Source: Phytohabitans maris
GTDB taxonomy: Bacteria; Actinomycetota; Actinomycetes; Mycobacteriales; Micromonosporaceae
Assembly (NCBI RefSeq): GCF_031085175.1
Contig: NZ_JAVHUY010000054.1
Span: forward strand, 1-64,000
Direction of reading: 5' to 3'
DNA length: 64,000 nucleotides
Notes under the pieces: generated by a model
What the model was told of the DNA's origin: nothing
The model's database searches: none
The model's input: the letters and a program-made list of their open reading frames with translations, nothing else
In this document: positions 15,333 to 23,028 of the stretch, in pieces
Layout of the letters: every line of letters starts with the position of its first letter
How positions within the stretch are numbered: position 1 is the stretch's first letter
Position numbers and translations under genes: made by a program

Positions 15333-16460
15333 ATGCTGTTCGGCGTACCCATGCGTTTGTTGCCGCCGGGCCGCCGCCCGTTGAGCCCTGGTTCCCGCGC
15401 CGGCCTCGGCGCGGCCCTTGTGCTGCTCGCACTCGTTTCCGCGATCGAGCTCGCGGACGGCTCCGAGGCCCGCTACATCGGCCTGATCGTGGCGGCGCCC
15501 TTCCTGGCCGCCGCGTTCGCCTCGTGGCGGGTGGTGCTGGGGGTCGGTGTGCTGGCCACTGCGGTGGGTGGGGTCTTCGCCCTGGCCGGGCGGGAAAACC
15601 GGCTCGCCAACCTGACCATCGTGGTGGGCATCGGCCTGGCCACGGGCATCGCGGCTGCGGTCGCGTTCATCCGGGAACGGCAGGCCGAGCGCATCGCCGA
15701 GCTCTCCCGGCTGGCTTCCGTGGCGCAGCAGGCGGTGCTGCGGCCGCTCGGTCCACAGGTGGGCACGCTGGCGGTGGCCGGGCGCTACATCTCCGCGACG
15801 GCGGCCGCCGACATCGGCGGTGACCTGTACGAGGCGCTGGACACGCCCTACGGCGTCCGCATGATCATCGGCGACGTGCGGGGCAAGGGCCTCGACGCGG
15901 TACGCCTGGCCAGCATCGTGCTCGGCTCCTACCGCCACGTGGCGTACGAGCGGGCCGACCTGCGCGCGATCGTGGCCGACCTGGACCGGGCGGTGGCCCG
16001 CAGCGTCGGCGACGAAGACTTCGTGACCGCGGCGCTCGTGGAGGAGCGGGGCGGCACGCTCACGATCGTCAACTGCGGCCACCCGGCACCGCTGCTGCTG
16101 CGCCGGGGCGAGGTGATCCCGCTGGAGCCGCCGGCGCCGGCGCCACCACTCGGCTTCATGCCGGTGGTACGCCCGCGGGTTGAGCGCCTCGAACCGGGCG
16201 ACCGGCTGCTGCTCTTCACCGACGGGCTGGGCGAGGCGCGGCGGGATGGCGAGTTCTTTCCGACCGCCGACCGGGCCTGGCGGCTGCTCGGCCACGGCAC
16301 CGTCGGCGACGGGCTGGCCTCGCTGGAGACCGCCCTGGTCGAGTGGGTGCACGGCCGCCTCGACGACGACATCGCGCTCGTGCTGATGGAGTACGCCGGC
16401 GCCCGTCCGGTCACCGCCGCCGCCGTGCCGAGCTGGGAAGTCGGGGCCCCGGAAAGCTGA
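15333..16460 (+). CDS. Membrane PP2C-family (SpoIIE-like) serine phosphatase
   Basis: From ATG 15333 the protein has 375 residues (ATG 15351 is an alternative). Four hydrophobic helices (about residues 20-115) lead into a short coiled linker and a SpoIIE/PP2C domain (about 140-360). Metal-binding aspartates are in AAADIGGDLYE and IIGDVRGKGLDAV, with NCGHPAP, LLLFTDGL and DDDIALVLM in the expected order. SpoIIE-type phosphatases act on anti-anti-sigma factors. No cognate anti-sigma pair is nearby. A 15-base direct repeat, GAAATGACCGGGTGA, occurs at 15199-15213 and 15217-15231, just before it. Confidence 0.88.
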   Translation: MLFGVPMRLLPPGRRPLSPGSRAGLGAALVLLALVSAIELADGSEARYIGLIVAAPFLAAAFASWRVVLGVGVLATAVGGVFALAGRENRLANLTIVVGIGLATGIAAAVAFIRERQAERIAELSRLASVAQQAVLRPLGPQVGTLAVAGRYISATAAADIGGDLYEALDTPYGVRMIIGDVRGKGLDAVRLASIVLGSYRHVAYERADLRAIVADLDRAVARSVGDEDFVTAALVEERGGTLTIVNCGHPAPLLLRRGEVIPLEPPAPAPPLGFMPVVRPRVERLEPGDRLLLFTDGLGEARRDGEFFPTADRAWRLLGHGTVGDGLASLETALVEWVHGRLDDDIALVLMEYAGARPVTAAAVPSWEVGAPES

Positions 16461-16516
16461 GGGTCGGGCTCCGGAAAGCTGAGACCGGCAACGCCGGCGG
16501 AGCCCTGAAGCGCGGC

Positions 16517-16594
16517 TCAGCGGGCCCGGTGGCGGCCCACGTAGCGGCGGGTCAGGTGGGGCTCGACGAGCAGGTTGAGAAATTTGGCGATCAT
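16517..16594 (-). CDS. 25-residue basic small protein, unrecognised
   Basis: An ATG at 16594 stands five bases after GGGGAGG, and the reading frame encodes a 25-residue peptide: MIAKFLNLLVEP, then HLTRRYVGRHRAR and stop. The first half is an amphipathic helix and the second is strongly basic, a layout seen in membrane-associated or ribosome-associated microproteins. The strong ribosome-binding site and stop position support it, but its length makes chance possible. It lies alone between the phosphatase gene and the acyl-CoA dehydrogenase gene, on the opposite strand. Confidence 0.5.
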   Translation of the reverse strand: MIAKFLNLLVEPHLTRRYVGRHRAR

Positions 16595-16770
16595 GGCGGC
16601 CTCCCCGGGTCCGTCCGCCTTCAGGTGGCGGGTATCCGACCCAACGAGGGGGCATCGACCGGCGTGACGAGACTGTCGGCGTGCCGACTTGTCTATCCGG
16701 CCTATCACCGCTAAAGGGACAAAAAATCGCCCTGTGGCGACGGTCACTTCGACCGTCTCCTTGTCGGCCC

Positions 16771-16809
16771 TTACTGGCCGGTAATAAAATCAACATTACT
16801 GACCGGTAA
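16771..16809. promoter_or_regulatory. Two near-palindromic operators before the FadE5-like gene
   Basis: TTACTGGCCGGTAA (16771-16784) and TTACTGACCGGTAA (16796-16809) differ by one base and start 25 bases apart, on the same face of the helix. They end 29 bases before the ATG of the acyl-CoA dehydrogenase gene. TTAC...GTAA dyads are typical for TetR-family fatty-acid repressors. No such regulator is encoded nearby. Confidence 0.7.
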
Positions 16810-16838
16810 CCACTGCCCGGGAGCGGGGGCCAGCAAGC

Positions 16839-18698
16839 ATGACGCACTACAAGAGCAACGTCCGGGACCTCGAGTTCAACCTCTTCGAGGTCTTCGGCGC
16901 CGACGGGGAGGCGTTCGGCCGAGCGCCGTACTCGGATATCGACGCCGACACGGCCCGCAACATCCTGGGCGAGATGGACCGGCTGGCGCGCGAAGACCTC
17001 GCGGCCGGCTTCGCCGCCGGTGACCGGACGCCGCCCGTCTTCGACCCGGCGACCCACTCCGTCACGATGCCGGCGGAGTTCCGCAAGTCGTACGAGGCCT
17101 TCATGAAGGCGGAGTTCTGGCGGCTCGACCTGCCCGATGTGCTCGGCGGCACGCCCGCGCCGCGGATGTTCTGGTGGGCGCTGGCCGACCTGGTGCTCGG
17201 CTCGAACGCGCCGGTCTGGATGTACGCGTCCGGCCCCTCTTTCGCCACCACCCTCCACCGCGAGGGCACGCCCGAGCAGAAGGAGTGGGCGAAGCTCTTC
17301 GTCGAGAAGCGCTGGGCGTCGACCATGGTGCTCACCGAGCCGGACGCCGGCTCGGACGTGGGCGCCGGCCGCACCCGGGCGATCCCCCAGCCGGACGGCA
17401 GCTACCACATCGAGGGCGTGAAGCGGTTCATCACGAGCGGCGAGCACGACCTGGCCGAAAACATCATCCACTACGTGCTGGCCCGCCCGGTCGGCGTCGA
17501 GGGCGCCGGCGGCCCGGGCACCAAGGGGCTGTCGCTCTTCGTCGTGCCGAAGTTTCACTTCGACCCCGCGACGGGTGAGCTCGGCGAGCGCAACGGCGTC
17601 TTCGCCACCAACGTCGAGCACAAGATGGGGCTCAAGGTCTCCACGACCTGCGAGCTGACGTTCGGCGGGCACGGCGTGCCGGCCAAGGGCTGGCTCCTCG
17701 GCGACGTGCACGAGGGCATCCGGCAGATGTTCCTGATCATCGAGTACGCCCGGATGATGGTCGGCACCAAGGCGATCGCGACCCTGTCGACCGGCTACCT
17801 CAACGCGCTGGAGTACGCCAAGGAGCGGGTCCAGGGCGCCGACCTGCTGCAGATGAGCGACAAGACGGCGCCCCGCGTGACGATCACGCACCACCCGGAC
17901 GTGCGGCGGTCGCTGATGCTGCAGAAGTCGTACGCCGAAGGGCTGCGGGCGCTGGTCACGTACACGGCGACGTGGCAGGACCGGATCAACATCGCCGAGG
18001 CGGCCGGTGACGAGCGGGCCGCCAAGGTCGCCAAGCGGATCAACGACCTGCTGCTCCCGCTGGTAAAGGGCGTCGGCTCCGAGCGGGCGTACGAGCTGCT
18101 GGGCCATGAGGCGCTGCAGACCTTCGGCGGCTCCGGCTACCTGCAGGACTACCCGCTCGAGCAGTACGTCCGCGACTCGAAGATCGACACCCTGTACGAG
18201 GGCACCACCGCCATCCAGAGCCTCGACCTCTTCTTCCGCAAGGTGGTCCGGGACGGCGGCAAGGCGCTGATGACCGTGGCCGCCGAGATCCAGGCGTTCC
18301 TGGAGAGCGAGGCGGGCAACGGCCAGCTCAAGGAGGAGCGGCTGGCGCTGGGCAAGGCGCTGGCCGAGGTGCAGACGATTCTCGGCACGATGACCGGATG
18401 GCTCGGCGAGGCGCAGGGTGGCGAGCCGCGCGCCCTGTACAAGGTGGGGCTCAACTCCCGCCGCCTCCTGCTCGCGCTCGGCGACCTGATCATCGCGTGG
18501 CTGCTCCAGCGGCAGGCCGAGGTGGCCCTGCGCGCGCTGACCGGCGAACCCTCCGCCGCCGACAAGTCCTTCTACGAGGGCAAGGTCGCCGCGGCCCGGT
18601 TCTTCGCGCACGAGGTGCTGCCGCGCATCGGCGCCGACCGCCGGATCATCGAGTCGACCACCCTCGAACTGATGGACCTGCCCGAGGACGCCTTCTAG
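16839..18698 (+). CDS. fadE5: Acyl-CoA dehydrogenase, FadE5-like
   Basis: The 619-residue sequence opens [20 protein letters not shown] and matches mycobacterial FadE5 (about 611 residues) throughout. It has [13 protein letters not shown] in the FAD-binding strand, [18 protein letters not shown] near the active site, and YEGTTAIQ; the C-terminal 120 residues form the extra helical domain of this subgroup. FadE5 oxidises acyl-CoAs of broad chain length at the 2,3 bond in fatty-acid breakdown. A GC-rich ribosome-binding region (GGGAGCGGGGG) precedes ATG 16839. The paired TTAC..GTAA sites suggest repression lifted by acyl-CoA. Confidence 0.93.
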   Translation: MTHYKSNVRDLEFNLFEVFGADGEAFGRAPYSDIDADTARNILGEMDRLAREDLAAGFAAGDRTPPVFDPATHSVTMPAEFRKSYEAFMKAEFWRLDLPDVLGGTPAPRMFWWALADLVLGSNAPVWMYASGPSFATTLHREGTPEQKEWAKLFVEKRWASTMVLTEPDAGSDVGAGRTRAIPQPDGSYHIEGVKRFITSGEHDLAENIIHYVLARPVGVEGAGGPGTKGLSLFVVPKFHFDPATGELGERNGVFATNVEHKMGLKVSTTCELTFGGHGVPAKGWLLGDVHEGIRQMFLIIEYARMMVGTKAIATLSTGYLNALEYAKERVQGADLLQMSDKTAPRVTITHHPDVRRSLMLQKSYAEGLRALVTYTATWQDRINIAEAAGDERAAKVAKRINDLLLPLVKGVGSERAYELLGHEALQTFGGSGYLQDYPLEQYVRDSKIDTLYEGTTAIQSLDLFFRKVVRDGGKALMTVAAEIQAFLESEAGNGQLKEERLALGKALAEVQTILGTMTGWLGEAQGGEPRALYKVGLNSRRLLLALGDLIIAWLLQRQAEVALRALTGEPSAADKSFYEGKVAAARFFAHEVLPRIGADRRIIESTTLELMDLPEDAF

Positions 18699-18701
18699 GT
18701 T

Positions 18702-18774
18702 CCAGAGGACTTCGAGCTACCGCGACGTCCGCGGTGGTCCGGACGGGTGCGTTCCCGCGGCCTCACCCTCCGCG
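18702..18774 (-). repeat. Intergenic repeat family, copy A
   Basis: On the minus strand this reads GCGGAGGGTGAGGCCGCGGG, then GTCCGGACCACC and GCGGACGTCGCGGTAGCTC. It matches copies at 22957-23020 and 60690-60750. Internal symmetry includes TCCGGA and CCGCG-GACGT-CGCGG. It lies four bases after the fadE5 stop. Confidence 0.8.
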
Positions 18775-18903
18775 GTCGACAACCCCCGCCGGCCATCGCG
18801 GTCGTCCGGCCCGCCGCGCGGCTCGATGGTGCGGACTGTGCGCGATGTGTCAGTGCCCGGCATTTCGCTGCGCATCGCCCATAACGGACGCTGTAATGGT
18901 CCG

Positions 18904-19185
18904 ATGGGCATCAGCGGCGGGATCTTCCTGATCGCGCTGGGCGCCATGCTGGCGTTCGCGATCCGTTTGGATCCATGGTGGATCGACATCGACATGGTCG
19001 GCGTGGTGCTCATCCTCGCTGGCGTAGCCGTGATCCTCGTGACCATCTGGTACTGGAAGGATCGGCGACGGCGCGTCATCCGCTCGTGGGTCGAGGAAAA
19101 CCGGCTCTCCCACCAGACCGGCGACGGTGGCTCGCAGCCTCCGATCCCACCGGACGCGCCACCCCCACCGTCACCGTCCGGCTGA
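18904..19185 (+). CDS. DUF6458-family two-helix membrane protein
   Basis: The start is placed at ATG 18904 because family members begin MGIG/S.GIFLIALGA. The 93 residues have two membrane helices, SGGIFLIALGAMLAFAI and VGVVLILAGVAVILVTIWYW, joined by a WWIDIDM turn, and a Pro-rich cytoplasmic tail. The family has no known function. A TAATGG element just upstream and the lack of a Shine-Dalgarno suggest a leaderless transcript. A paralogue is encoded at 19741-20013, beyond sixA. Confidence 0.8.
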   Translation: MGISGGIFLIALGAMLAFAIRLDPWWIDIDMVGVVLILAGVAVILVTIWYWKDRRRRVIRSWVEENRLSHQTGDGGSQPPIPPDAPPPPSPSG

Positions 19186-19191
19186 GACGCC

Positions 19192-19689
19192 CTAGCCGCG
19201 AGCGGTGTGGGTATCGGTCAGCAGGGCCTTGCCGGGCTCGACATCGGCCCACGCGCCCTCGAAGCGGTGCACCGCCAGCCCGCTCGTACGCAAGCCGTCG
19301 GAGTCGCGTGCCGCGGCGGGGTCGAGCAAGCCGGACAGGTCGGAGACGGTCGGGTTGTGGCCGATGACCAGCACGCTGTCGACCCCGCCGGCCACGGCGC
19401 GGATGAGGTCGAGCAGGTCGCGGGCGGTTCCCCCGTACACGATGGGCTCGTAACGGACCTCGGGCCCGGAACCGCCCAGCGCCAGGGCGACCCCGTGCCA
19501 GGTCTGGCGGGTCCTCTTCGCCGGCGAGCAGATGACCTCGGCGGGCAGCAGGTCGCGGCGGGTCAGCCAGGCGCCCGCCGCGGCGGCGTCGGCGTGGCCG
19601 CGGGCGGTGAGCGGGCGGTCGATGTCGGCGGTGCCCGCCGGGCGCTCGGCCTTGGCGTGGCGCAACAGCACGAGGGTGCGTTCCGTCAT
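19192..19689 (-). CDS. sixA: SixA-like phosphohistidine phosphatase
   Basis: ATG 19689 gives 165 residues. The histidine phosphatase motif is LVLLRHAKAE (RHA in place of the common RHG), with a second ICSPAKRTRQTW and the later catalytic His in VLVIGHNPTVSDL. SixA enzymes remove phosphate from protein histidines, in E. coli from PtsP (and, as first reported, ArcB). The target here is unknown. It ends seven bases from the convergent DUF6458 gene and diverges from the second one. Confidence 0.9.
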   Translation of the reverse strand: MTERTLVLLRHAKAERPAGTADIDRPLTARGHADAAAAGAWLTRRDLLPAEVICSPAKRTRQTWHGVALALGGSGPEVRYEPIVYGGTARDLLDLIRAVAGGVDSVLVIGHNPTVSDLSGLLDPAAARDSDGLRTSGLAVHRFEGAWADVEPGKALLTDTHTARG

Positions 19690-19740
19690 GCGTAACAGCT
19701 TGCCTGATTGAGGTACGAAACGCCTGGGTAAGCAACCCGT

Positions 19741-20013
19741 ATGGGTATCGGTGGAAGCATTTTTCTCATCGCCTTGGGCGCGATTCTCGCGTTCGCGGTC
19801 GAGTTTGACGTCGGTTGGCTCGACATCAACGTCGTGGGCTGGGTGCTGATGGTCGCCGGGTTGGCCGGTCTCGTTCTCACCATCTGGTTCTGGCAGAACC
19901 GCCGCCGTACCACGGTCGTGCAGCAACCGACCGAGCGCGTGGTGCCCCTGCAGACCGAGCGGGTCGAGGAGCGCCACGAGGTGCGGCGCCCGAGCGGCCG
20001 GCTCTACGAGTAG
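19741..20013 (+). CDS. DUF6458-family two-helix membrane protein (second copy)
   Basis: This 90-residue protein opens MGIGGSIFLIALGAILAFAV and repeats the two-helix layout of the copy at 18904, with a basic, Glu/Arg-rich tail (TERVVPLQTERVEERHEVRR). No Shine-Dalgarno is visible. TTGAGG (19708-19713) and TAAGCA (19729-19734) could be a promoter giving a leaderless mRNA. The 3' end overlaps the convergent hemolysin III gene by ten bases. Confidence 0.82.
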   Translation: MGIGGSIFLIALGAILAFAVEFDVGWLDINVVGWVLMVAGLAGLVLTIWFWQNRRRTTVVQQPTERVVPLQTERVEERHEVRRPSGRLYE

Positions 20014-20678
20014 AGCGCGAAGTAGATCGCGATGTGGTGGCAGAGCGCCGCCACCAGCGTGCAGGCGTGAAAGAACTCGTGGTGGCCGAAGACCGTCGGC
20101 CACGGGTTGGGGCGGCGTAGGGCGTAGAAGACGGCACCGACCGTGTACGCCACGCCGCCCACCATCAGCAACACCAGAGCGGCCGGGCCGCCGTGCCGGC
20201 CGATGTCGGGCAGCACGGCGATCGCGACCCAGCCCAGCCCCACGTACAGCGGTGCGGACGCCCAGCGCGGCGCGTGCGGCCAGACCAGCTTGAGCGCCAC
20301 GCCGCCGACCGCGCCGACCCACACGATCGCGAGGAGGATGGTAGCGAGTCGCTGCGAGAGCAGGAGTACGCAAAACGGCGTGTACGTGCCCGCGATGAAG
20401 ATGAAGATCATGGAGTGGTCGAGGCGCCGCATGATCTGGAAGCCGCGGGGCGACCACACCCGCCGGTGGTAGAGCGCGCTCGTGCCGAAGAGCCCGCACA
20501 CCGTGAGGCTGTAGATCACGCAGCTCACCAGCGGTGCGACGCCGGGCCGGGTGGCGGCCAGCGAGCAGAGCACGATGCCGCAGACCGCGGCCACGAAGAA
20601 CGCGTACGCATGCAGCCAACCGCGCATGCGCGGCTTGCCCACGTCCACCGGGCGGAGCCGGACAGGTGCCTGAGTCAC
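20004..20678 (-). CDS. Hemolysin III / PAQR-family membrane protein (TrhA-like)
   Basis: GTG 20678 gives 224 residues with seven membrane helices. The family motifs are SALYHRRVW with HS..FIFIAGTYTPF, and the C-terminal FGHHEFFHACTLVAALCHH, whose histidines are metal ligands in the PAQR fold. Bacterial TrhA proteins affect membrane fluidity homeostasis; hemolytic activity is doubtful. TTGCAA and TAACCT, 16 bases apart, lie just upstream and suggest a leaderless transcript. Confidence 0.87.
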   Translation of the reverse strand: MTQAPVRLRPVDVGKPRMRGWLHAYAFFVAAVCGIVLCSLAATRPGVAPLVSCVIYSLTVCGLFGTSALYHRRVWSPRGFQIMRRLDHSMIFIFIAGTYTPFCVLLLSQRLATILLAIVWVGAVGGVALKLVWPHAPRWASAPLYVGLGWVAIAVLPDIGRHGGPAALVLLMVGGVAYTVGAVFYALRRPNPWPTVFGHHEFFHACTLVAALCHHIAIYFALYS

Positions 20679-20685
20679 GGCATCC

Positions 20686-20713
20686 AGGTTACGACACCGT
20701 AGGTTACTTGCAA
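20686..20713 (-). promoter_or_regulatory. Putative promoter of the hemolysin III gene
   Basis: On the minus strand TTGCAA (20713-20708) and TAACCT (20691-20686) are 16 bases apart, and GTG 20678 lies seven bases past the -10. TTGCAA is self-complementary and could also serve as -35 for the divergent pxpB gene. Confidence 0.5.
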
Positions 20714-20744
20714 GTAGAGCTGGGGCGTCAGGCACGATGACGTC

Positions 20745-21350
20745 ATGCACACCCGCCGGGCCGGACGCGCCGCCCTCCTCATCGACTGCGCGGACGGCGC
20801 CGAGGTGGAAGCGTGGCGGGCCGAGCTGTGGCGCCGCCGCGAGCGGGGCGAGCTGGCCGCCGTCGAGATCGTCCCGGGCGCCCGCACCCTCCTCCTCGAC
20901 GGCTTGGCCGACCCCGAAGAGACGGCCGGCCTGGTCGCCGGCTGGGCGCCGCCGCCACCCGCCAGCACCGCGCCGGGCCCGCTCCGCAAAATCCCCGTCC
21001 GGTACGACGGTGTCGACCTCGCGGCCGTGGCTTCAGAGTGGCGGGTGCCGGTGCGGGAAGCGGTGGAACGCATCGCCGGGACCGAGCTACGGGTGGCGTT
21101 CTGTGGCTTCGCGCCCGGATTCGCATACCTGACCGGGCTGCCCTGGCCGGTACGCCGCCTCGACACTCCACGTCCGCGCGTGCCCGCCGGCTCGGTGGCG
21201 CTGGCCGGCGAGTACGCCGGGATCTACCCGACCGCCTCGCCGGGCGGGTGGCGGCTGATCGGGAGCACCGACGCGCTCCTCTTCGACATCGACCGTGACC
21301 CGCCGGCCCTGCTCGCGCCCGGCACCCGAGTGCGGCTGGTGGCGGCGTGA
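20745..21350 (+). CDS. pxpB: 5-oxoprolinase subunit PxpB
   Basis: This 201-residue protein matches the KipI/YbgJ (CT_C_D) family, with IPVRYDGVDLAAVA, FCGFAPGFAYLTGLP and RPRVPAGSVALAGEYAGIYP. PxpB with PxpA and PxpC converts 5-oxoproline (pyroglutamate) to glutamate using ATP. It is the first gene of a tight pxpBCA operon: its stop overlaps the pxpC GTG. The last 50 residues (GGWRLIGSTDALLFD) are canonical. No ribosome-binding site is obvious and the transcript may be leaderless. Confidence 0.92.
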   Translation: MHTRRAGRAALLIDCADGAEVEAWRAELWRRRERGELAAVEIVPGARTLLLDGLADPEETAGLVAGWAPPPPASTAPGPLRKIPVRYDGVDLAAVASEWRVPVREAVERIAGTELRVAFCGFAPGFAYLTGLPWPVRRLDTPRPRVPAGSVALAGEYAGIYPTASPGGWRLIGSTDALLFDIDRDPPALLAPGTRVRLVAA

Positions 21351-22192
21351 TCGAGGTGCTCTCGGCCGGACCGCTCACGACCGTGCAGGACCTGGGCCGG
21401 CCGGGCTACGCGCACCTGGGCGTTCCGCGCGCGGGCGCCCTGGACGGGCCGGCGTTGCGCCTGGCCAACCGCCTGGTCGGCAACCCGCCGGACGCGGCCG
21501 GGCTGGAGGTGACGGCGGGCGGGTGCGTGCTGCGGCTGGTGTCCGCCGGGACCGTGGCGCTGACCGGGGCGCATGCGCCGCTCTCCGTGAACGGCCGGCC
21601 GGTCGGTCTCGGCCTGCCCGTGCCGGTACGGGCCGGTGCGGTCGTCAGGGTGGGGCGGGCGGTGCACGGCGTGCGGTCGTACCTGGCGGTGGGGGGTGGG
21701 ATCGCGGTCGAGCCGGTGCTCGGCAGCCGTTCGACGGACACGCTCTCCGGGCTGGGGCCGGCACCGCTGCGGGACGGCGACGCGTTGCCGGTCGGCGTGG
21801 CGGGCGAGCCATCCACTGTGGACTTCGTGCCGTGGCAGCCACCGCCGGCCTCGCTCCGGCTCCGGATCACGCTCGGCCCGCGGGCGGACTGGTTTACACC
21901 GGAGGCGGTCGCGGCGCTGCTCGGCACCGCGTACACGGTGAGCCCGGTCAGCAACCGGGTCGGCGCGCGACTCTCCGGCGCCGCCCTGACCCGCGCGGAG
22001 GCCGCGGAGCTGCCCAGCGAGGGCGTGGTGCTCGGCGCGATCCAGGTGCCGGCGAGCGGCCAACCGTTGATCTTCCTGGCGGACCACCCCACCACCGGCG
22101 GTTACCCGGTGATCGGCGTGGTCGACGACGTGACACCGCTCGCCCAGGCGGTGCCCGGCACTACGGTGAACTTTCATGGATCTCAACGCTGA
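21347..22192 (+). CDS. pxpC: 5-oxoprolinase subunit PxpC
   Basis: This 281-residue protein of the KipA/YbgK family starts with GTG in a GTGA overlap with pxpB. Typical segments are GPLTTVQDLGRPGYAHLGVPRAGALD at the start, RSYLAVGGGI, LGSRSTDTLSG, SNRVGARLSG, and the C-terminal PTTGGYPVIGVV. The C-terminal catalytic part is complete. The stop overlaps the pxpA start by 17 bases, so the three subunits are co-translated. Confidence 0.93.
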   Translation: MIEVLSAGPLTTVQDLGRPGYAHLGVPRAGALDGPALRLANRLVGNPPDAAGLEVTAGGCVLRLVSAGTVALTGAHAPLSVNGRPVGLGLPVPVRAGAVVRVGRAVHGVRSYLAVGGGIAVEPVLGSRSTDTLSGLGPAPLRDGDALPVGVAGEPSTVDFVPWQPPPASLRLRITLGPRADWFTPEAVAALLGTAYTVSPVSNRVGARLSGAALTRAEAAELPSEGVVLGAIQVPASGQPLIFLADHPTTGGYPVIGVVDDVTPLAQAVPGTTVNFHGSQR

Positions 22193-22949
22193 CCTGGGCG
22201 AGGGCTTCGGCGCCTGGCGACTCGGCGACGACGACGCGCTGCTCGACGTGGTCACCTCGGCGAACGTGGCGTGCGGCTTCCACGCCGGCGACCCGGTCAC
22301 CATGCGGCGGGTCTGTGCCGCCGCCGCCAGCAAGGGCGTCGCGGTGGGCGCGCAGGTCGGCTATCGCGACCTGGCGGGCTTCGGGCGGCGCCGGATCGAG
22401 TACGCCTTCGACGAGCTGCGCGACGACGTGCTGTACCAGATCGGGGCGCTGGACGCCTTCTGCCGGGTGGCCGGGACGCGGGTGCGGTACGTGAAGCCGC
22501 ACGGCGCCCTTTACAACACCGCGGCGATCGACGAGGCACAGGCGGCGGCGGTGGTCGCGGCGGTGGTCGACTACGACCGCGGGCTGCCGGTGCTCTGCCC
22601 GCCCGGTTCGGTGCTGGGACAGCTCGCGACGGGTGCCGGGCTGCGGGCGGTGGCGGAGGGCTTCGCCGACCGGGGGTACCTGGAGAGTGGTGCGCTGGTG
22701 CCGCGTTCCGCGCCGGGCGCGCTGGTGAGTTCGCCGGACGAGGTGGCCGCGCGGGCGGTGAGCATGGCCGTGGACTCGGCGGTGCGGACGGTCGACGGGA
22801 CCGGGCTGCACCTGCCGGTCGAGTCGATCTGCGTGCACGGCGACACGCCCGGCGCGGTGGCGCTCGCCCGCGGGGTCCGGGCCGCCCTTGAGCGGGTCGG
22901 CGTCCGGCTCAGCCCTTTCGTGGAGGTCCCTGACCTCCGGGGGTTGTGA
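22176..22949 (+). CDS. pxpA: 5-oxoprolinase subunit PxpA (LamB/YcsF)
   Basis: The product (257 residues) opens MDLNADLGEGFGAW, and shows NVACGFHAGDP with putative metal ligands, VGAQVGYRDLAGFGRR, VKPHGALYN and SICVHGDTPGAV, all family landmarks. PxpA is the third subunit of the ATP-dependent 5-oxoprolinase. It is last in the operon and is followed by an intergenic repeat (copy B) before the convergent NHL gene. Confidence 0.95.
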   Translation: MDLNADLGEGFGAWRLGDDDALLDVVTSANVACGFHAGDPVTMRRVCAAAASKGVAVGAQVGYRDLAGFGRRRIEYAFDELRDDVLYQIGALDAFCRVAGTRVRYVKPHGALYNTAAIDEAQAAAVVAAVVDYDRGLPVLCPPGSVLGQLATGAGLRAVAEGFADRGYLESGALVPRSAPGALVSSPDEVAARAVSMAVDSAVRTVDGTGLHLPVESICVHGDTPGAVALARGVRAALERVGVRLSPFVEVPDLRGL

Positions 22950-22956
22950 ATCCACT

Positions 22957-23020
22957 GCGGAGGGTGAGGCCGCGGGAGCAACGGTCCGGACCACACGCGG
23001 ACGTCGCGGTAGCCCAAATC
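22957..23020 (+). repeat. Intergenic repeat family, copy B
   Basis: GCGGAGGGTGAGGCCGCGGG, GGTCCGGACCAC and GCGGACGTCGCGGTAGC match copy C closely and copy A in reverse. GGTCCGGACC is a perfect palindrome and CGCG-GACGT-CGCG can form a hairpin. It lies eight bases after the pxpA stop and nine bases before the convergent gene's stop. Confidence 0.85.
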
Positions 23021-23028
23021 CTTGTCTT

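Noticed and set aside
15327-18611. 1094-codon frame on the minus strand opposite the PP2C and fadE5 genes
   Set aside because: Both underlying genes have clear domain motifs and starts; this frame is a shadow with Arg/Gly/His-rich sequence.
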